64,000 nucleotides of DNA from contig CBFIHR010000010.1 in assembly GCA_965662365.1 (NCBI GenBank), forward strand, positions 1 through 64,000. The letters run 5' to 3'. This DNA is from CAWVWD01 sp965662365 (GTDB lineage: Bacteria > Bacteroidota > Bacteroidia > Chitinophagales > Saprospiraceae). The position numbers and the translations under genes were made by a program. The notes beneath the pieces are model-generated. The model had not been told where the DNA came from, made no database searches, and saw only the letters and a program-made list of their open reading frames with translations. Shown one piece after another: positions 60,504-64,000 of the stretch (positions are counted from its first letter, which is position 1; every line of letters begins with the position of its first letter).

Positions 60504-60530
60504 GTTGCTGACGGTCAGGGTGTCAGCAAC
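60504..60530 (-). promoter_or_regulatory. Hairpin 25 bases before prpE
   Basis: GTTGCTGAC / GTCAGCAAC around a nine-base loop, with no T tail. It could be a leader structure or operator for prpE. Confidence 0.4.
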
Positions 60531-60749
60531 TTGTATCCACTTTTTTTATTAGTGAAATTTTGTAACTATTGGCTTATAAATTGGGTTTTTCGTGGAATTT
60601 AGATCGGACAGGTTTTTAAAACCTGCCTGATCTTTGTGTAATTGAATAGCAATGATTTTAATTATCTATTTATATAAATAATTAGATATTAAAAAATAAA
60701 GAAAAATGCCATCGTGAAAGACGACATCTTCCTTTAATAGTTTAACCAA

Positions 60750-62648
60750 TTAAACCAAAGCATTATTTTTAATTTCTTCAACAACTTCTGGATTGAGTAA
60801 AGTTGAAATATCTCCTAAACTATCAGAAGTTCCTTCAGCGACTTTTCTTAAAATACGACGCATGATTTTACCTGAACGTGTTTTTGGTAAACCACTAACG
60901 ATTTGAATTTTGTCAGGCTTAGCGATTGGCCCAATCACCTTTCTAACAATCGCAACAATCTCCTTACGGAATGCGTCCTCATCAGCGACAGCATCATTCG
61001 GAATGACATAAGCATAAATACCTTGTCCTTTGATGTCATGCGGATAGCCCACAACTGCTGATTCTACAACGTTGTCATGTTCATTGATGGCATTTTCGAC
61101 CTCTGCCGTTCCCATTCTATGACCAGAGACATTGATAACATCATCGACTCGACCGATAATTCTGTATAATCCATCTTCGTTACGTCTTGCACCATCACCT
61201 GTGAAGTACAAATTCTCGAAGGTAGAGAAATAGGTTTGCTTACAACGAGCATGATCACCATAAGTCGTTCGTAAAATTGACGGCCAAGGGAATTTCACAC
61301 AAAGTAAACCTTCCACATCATTTCCTTCTACTTCGTTTCCATCAGCATCCATTAAGCAAAGTTGAATGCCTGGTAGCGGTGTTGCTGCATGACAAGGTAC
61401 AAACGGCGTTGCATTCGGAATAGACGAAATCATCATTCCACCAGTTTCCGTTTGCCACCAAGTATCTACGATCGGACAGTTTCCTTTACCTACTTTTTTG
61501 TCATACCAATGCCAAGCTTCTGCATTGATCGGTTCGCCCACTGAACCAATAACTTTCAAGCTACTTAAATCATATTTATCAACCCACTGATCTCCTTTTG
61601 CCATCAATGCACGAATAGCTGTCGGTGCTGTGTAGAATTGATTAACTTTATATTTTTCACAAATCTCCCAAAAACGACCTGCATCTGGATAAGTCGGTAC
61701 ACCTTCAAACATGACAGTCGTTGCACCAGACAAAAGCGGTCCATAAACGATGTAAGAGTGACCAGTAATCCAGCCAATGTCTGCCGTACACCAGTAAACA
61801 TCGCCTTCATCGTATTGAAAAACATTTTGGAAAGAATAAGCCGTATAAACCATATAACCCCCGCAAGTATGCACGACGCCTTTAGGTTTTCCGGTAGAGC
61901 CAGAAGTGTAAAGAATGAATAACATGTCTTCGGCGTCCATCTCTTCTGCTGGACAATCTGTACTTTGTCCTTCGATTGCTTCATGCCACCAGATGTCACG
62001 TCCTTCTGTCATTGTTACATCTGTATTCGTTCTTTTATATACGATTACCGTTTCGATAGAGTCACAACCCTGCTCCAAAGCGGCATCAACTACGGCTTTT
62101 ACAGAAATATCCTTGGCACCACGATAATTTCCGTCAGAACAAATTACCGCTTTACAGGTCGCATCTTTTATTCTATCAGCCAACGCAGTTGCTGAAAATC
62201 CTGCAAAAACCACCGAGTGAATTGCACCAATTCTGGCACAAGCTAATACACCGATTGCCAACTCAGCTACCATCGGCATATAAAAACAAACTCTGTCGCC
62301 TTTACCAATTCCTTGTGCTTTGAGCATGTTTGCTGTGCGACAAACTTCGGCGTGTAGTTCTTTATAAGTATAAGAAGTAGCTTCAACATTTGGGTCGTTA
62401 TCTACCCAAAGAATAGCGGTTTGGTCACCACGTTCTTCTAAGTGTCTATCTAAGCAGTTTTCTGTAATATTCATTTTTCCATTGACGAACCATTTTACAT
62501 TTGGTTCAGAAAAATTCCAGTCTAAGACTTTATCATATTTTTTTTTCCAAGAAAAAGAGTCCGCAATTTCTCCCCAAAAGGCTTCAGGGTTATCTACACT
62601 TTGCTGGTAATATTTTTGATAATCTTCGGGTGATTTGATTCGTATCAT
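60750..62648 (-). CDS. acs: Acetyl-CoA synthetase
   Basis: 632 residues. 'VVFAGFSATALADRIKDATC', 'LFILYTSGSTGKPKGVVHTC', 'DTWWQTETGGMMISSIPNAT', 'GRVDDVINVSGHRMGTAEVE' and the 'GLPKTRSGKIMRRILRKVAE' lysine loop are all typical of bacterial Acs. It makes acetyl-CoA from acetate and ATP in the cytoplasm, feeding the TCA cycle. The enzyme class is often switched off by acetylation of that last lysine. A TATTTTTG element on the reverse strand (62745-62752) lies about 100 bases before its start. The response regulator and histidine kinase genes upstream suggest two-component control of acetate use. Confidence 0.95.
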   Translation of the reverse strand: MIRIKSPEDYQKYYQQSVDNPEAFWGEIADSFSWKKKYDKVLDWNFSEPNVKWFVNGKMNITENCLDRHLEERGDQTAILWVDNDPNVEATSYTYKELHAEVCRTANMLKAQGIGKGDRVCFYMPMVAELAIGVLACARIGAIHSVVFAGFSATALADRIKDATCKAVICSDGNYRGAKDISVKAVVDAALEQGCDSIETVIVYKRTNTDVTMTEGRDIWWHEAIEGQSTDCPAEEMDAEDMLFILYTSGSTGKPKGVVHTCGGYMVYTAYSFQNVFQYDEGDVYWCTADIGWITGHSYIVYGPLLSGATTVMFEGVPTYPDAGRFWEICEKYKVNQFYTAPTAIRALMAKGDQWVDKYDLSSLKVIGSVGEPINAEAWHWYDKKVGKGNCPIVDTWWQTETGGMMISSIPNATPFVPCHAATPLPGIQLCLMDADGNEVEGNDVEGLLCVKFPWPSILRTTYGDHARCKQTYFSTFENLYFTGDGARRNEDGLYRIIGRVDDVINVSGHRMGTAEVENAINEHDNVVESAVVGYPHDIKGQGIYAYVIPNDAVADEDAFRKEIVAIVRKVIGPIAKPDKIQIVSGLPKTRSGKIMRRILRKVAEGTSDSLGDISTLLNPEVVEEIKNNALV

Positions 62649-62803
62649 GGTTTACTTGATTTTTAAGTGATATGATTTGATAGAAATTCTATTAATTAGA
62701 ATGATTTTAGGTTCATTAAACCTTTATAAATTTGGTTTCAGATTCAAAAATAAAATAAAATCATTTAAAAAACTAATTATATAGATAATTATATATGAAT
62801 TTG

Positions 62804-62836
62804 TAAAAAAATTCTGTACAAATATTATACAGAACC
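62804..62836 (-). terminator. Terminator after the response regulator gene
   Basis: On the reverse strand TTCTGTA / TACAGAATTTTTTT with a nine-base loop, 20 bases past the stop; it would separate the regulator's transcript from acs. Confidence 0.7.
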
Positions 62837-62853
62837 TTTTCTTGTCTTAATTT

Positions 62854-63228
62854 TTAGCCGTACTGCAAAACTTCCTCAATCGCCATGACTAAATCGTCAT
62901 TATTAAATGGTTTGGTGAGGTACAAATCGCCTCCATTTGAGTAGCCTTGCATTTTATCTTTTGTTGTGCCTCTTGCAGTCAAAAATACGATTTGAATATC
63001 CGAAAAACCCTCTGCAATACGGATTTGACGAGCGACTTCAAAGCCGGTCATACCTGGCATCATAACATCTAAAACTACAACATTCGGTTGAAAAGTTTTT
63101 AGTTTCTTTAAGGCCTCTGCTCCATTGTAAGCCTTTTCTGTTTGAAAGCTTTTTTGACTTAATAAGAAGTCAATTGCTAAGACGATATTTGGTTCATCAT
63201 CTACGATTAGTACTTTTAGATCTTGCAT
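62854..63228 (-). CDS. Single-domain response regulator (CheY-like)
   Basis: 124 residues, receiver domain only: acidic pair D10-D11 ('VLIVDDEP'), phosphoacceptor D54 in 'VVVLDVMMPGMTGFEVARQI', the conserved 'IVFLTARGTTKDKM' and lysine in 'DLYLTKPFNNDDL'. With no output domain it must act by protein contact or in a phosphorelay. It lies 139 bases downstream of a histidine kinase, its probable partner, and upstream of acs, separated from it by a terminator hairpin. Confidence 0.93.
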   Translation of the reverse strand: MQDLKVLIVDDEPNIVLAIDFLLSQKSFQTEKAYNGAEALKKLKTFQPNVVVLDVMMPGMTGFEVARQIRIAEGFSDIQIVFLTARGTTKDKMQGYSNGGDLYLTKPFNNDDLVMAIEEVLQYG

Positions 63229-63367
63229 CGTTTAATTTGGTTTATTGGTTAAATACAGAATAAAACTACAATAAATATAATATAAACTGTTATGATATTT
63301 GTCAGTTTTTCATACTTTATTTCTTTTTTTTGGAATTATGCCTTTTTACGCCAATTTTGTTGAATTT

Positions 63368-64000
63368 TTATTGGAACAAAGGTAAACAAACTATAAAAGT
63401 CGCTCCGTCATCTACTTCACTTTCTACATTTAGTTCACCTTTATGTTGTTCAATAATTGTTTTTGAAATAGATAACCCCAAGCCACTACCTTTTGGTTTA
63501 CCTCGTTGGTCGTCATTAATTTGTGTGAAACGGTCGAAGATAATTTGTTGATTTTTAGGGCTGATTCCCTTTCCGTTATCTTTTACTTTTAAAATAGCTT
63601 GATGGCTTTCTGTTTCTAAAATTACTTGAACTTTTCCGTTTTTATTATTACAAAATTTAAAAGCGTTAGATAATAAATTTGTAATCACCTGTAAGATTTG
63701 ATCTTCATTACCAATAACTTGCAAACGCTTTGGATATATGTTTTTACCTAAATGAATTTGTCGTTCGTTGGCAACAGCCGTAACGTTGGCAATTGCTCGA
63801 TTCACAATTTGACGAAAGTCAATCACTTCCTTAGGAAATTCTTGATTTTTGATTTCGATTTTTTCTAAATCTAAAACTTGATTAATTAAGCGGGTGATGC
63901 GTTCGCTTTCGCTAACGATGATGTTTAAAAATTCCTCTCTTTTCGCTATCGCTAATGTTGGATTATCGGAGAGAATTCGAGAGAGGGCTTTGATGGACGT
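63368..64000 (-). CDS. Sensor histidine kinase, C-terminal part
   Basis: The frame is open to the right edge (211 codons visible). It begins just after the phospho-histidine: 'TSIKALSRILSDNPT' is the second half of an H-box (family HELRTPLTSIKA). The HisKA coiled coil continues 'SESERITRLINQVLDLEKIE', then the ATPase domain with N-box 'NEDQILQVITNLLSNAFKFC', G1 'LKVKDNGKGISPKNQ' and G2 'GKPKGSGLGLSISKTIIEQH'. Bacterial acetate-switch kinases often carry a symporter-like sensor N-terminus; whether this one does cannot be seen. The response regulator follows. Confidence 0.9.
   Translation of the reverse strand, partial: TSIKALSRILSDNPTLAIAKREEFLNIIVSESERITRLINQVLDLEKIEIKNQEFPKEVIDFRQIVNRAIANVTAVANERQIHLGKNIYPKRLQVIGNEDQILQVITNLLSNAFKFCNNKNGKVQVILETESHQAILKVKDNGKGISPKNQQIIFDRFTQINDDQRGKPKGSGLGLSISKTIIEQHKGELNVESEVDDGATFIVCLPLFQ

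Noticed and set aside
1..64000. CRISPR arrays, rRNA genes, tRNA genes, insertion sequences
   Set aside because: I saw no regularly spaced repeats, rRNA or complete tRNA structures, or transposase-like protein anywhere in the window.

Overview
The window is a chromosomal segment of an AT-rich member of the Bacteroidota (no rRNA, tRNA, prophage or CRISPR seen). Evidence: two type IX secretion components (GldN, PorD), a SusC/SusD pair, many lipoproteins with short lipoboxes, Bacteroidota-type promoter elements (TTG/TTTG about 20 bases before TAnnTTTG), A-rich leaders instead of Shine-Dalgarno sites, and families largely confined to the phylum (DUF4292, DUF3127, DUF4835, DUF5117/5118 metalloprotease). 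A Saprospiria-like organism is my guess, at low confidence.

Layout. 1-3.5 kb: end of a Yej/Dpp-type peptide ABC importer (binding protein, two enlarged permeases). 3.7-7.1 kb: T9SS genes gldN and porD facing each other, porD downstream of coaBC. 7.3-9.2 kb: lptC and a CNNM/CorC-type membrane protein, bracketed by paired inverted repeats. 9.3-16.2 kb: acyl-CoA dehydrogenase, a three-gene leftward cluster (deacetylase-like, esterase lipoprotein, beta-barrel), a DUF4292 lipoprotein and a dihydroorotase-like protein lacking its metal ligands. 16.2-25.9 kb: cell-wall enzymes (VanX-like, NlpC/P60), DUF3127, thioredoxin-like, proline dehydrogenase, an anti-sigma/Spy-like pair without a sigma gene, an oxidoreductase, a DUF234 ATPase under nested inverted repeats, and an RluA-type pseudouridine synthase. 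25.9-30.8 kb: a long non-coding stretch that looks like a roughly 500-nt structured RNA, a small secreted protein, dnaB, a DnaA-box cluster (candidate replication origin) and nadK. 30.9-36.9 kb: flavoprotein dehydrogenase, glycerate kinase fused to a degenerate phosphatase domain, a GT-B-like protein, aldo/keto reductase. 37.2-43.5 kb: a 2088-residue alpha-2-macroglobulin. 44.2-52 kb: susC-susD and two tandem LysM glucosaminidases. 52.4-58.2 kb: a 38-residue membrane protein coupled to a sodium symporter, an LpxD-like acyltransferase and a large zinc metalloprotease. 58.6-64 kb: prpE, acs, a response regulator and the end of a histidine kinase, all leftward, probably a short-chain fatty-acid activation module with its regulators.

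Most of the window is ordinary housekeeping and envelope biology. The points most worth a second look are the candidate structured RNA at about 26.2-26.7 kb, the DnaA-box cluster at 29.45-29.73 kb, a GC-rich palindromic repeat family that has entered the A2M coding sequence in frame (with further copies between genes), the glycerate kinase/pseudo-phosphatase fusion, and the nested inverted repeats containing a promoter ahead of the DUF234 ATPase. All calls are from reading the sequence; no database search was run.
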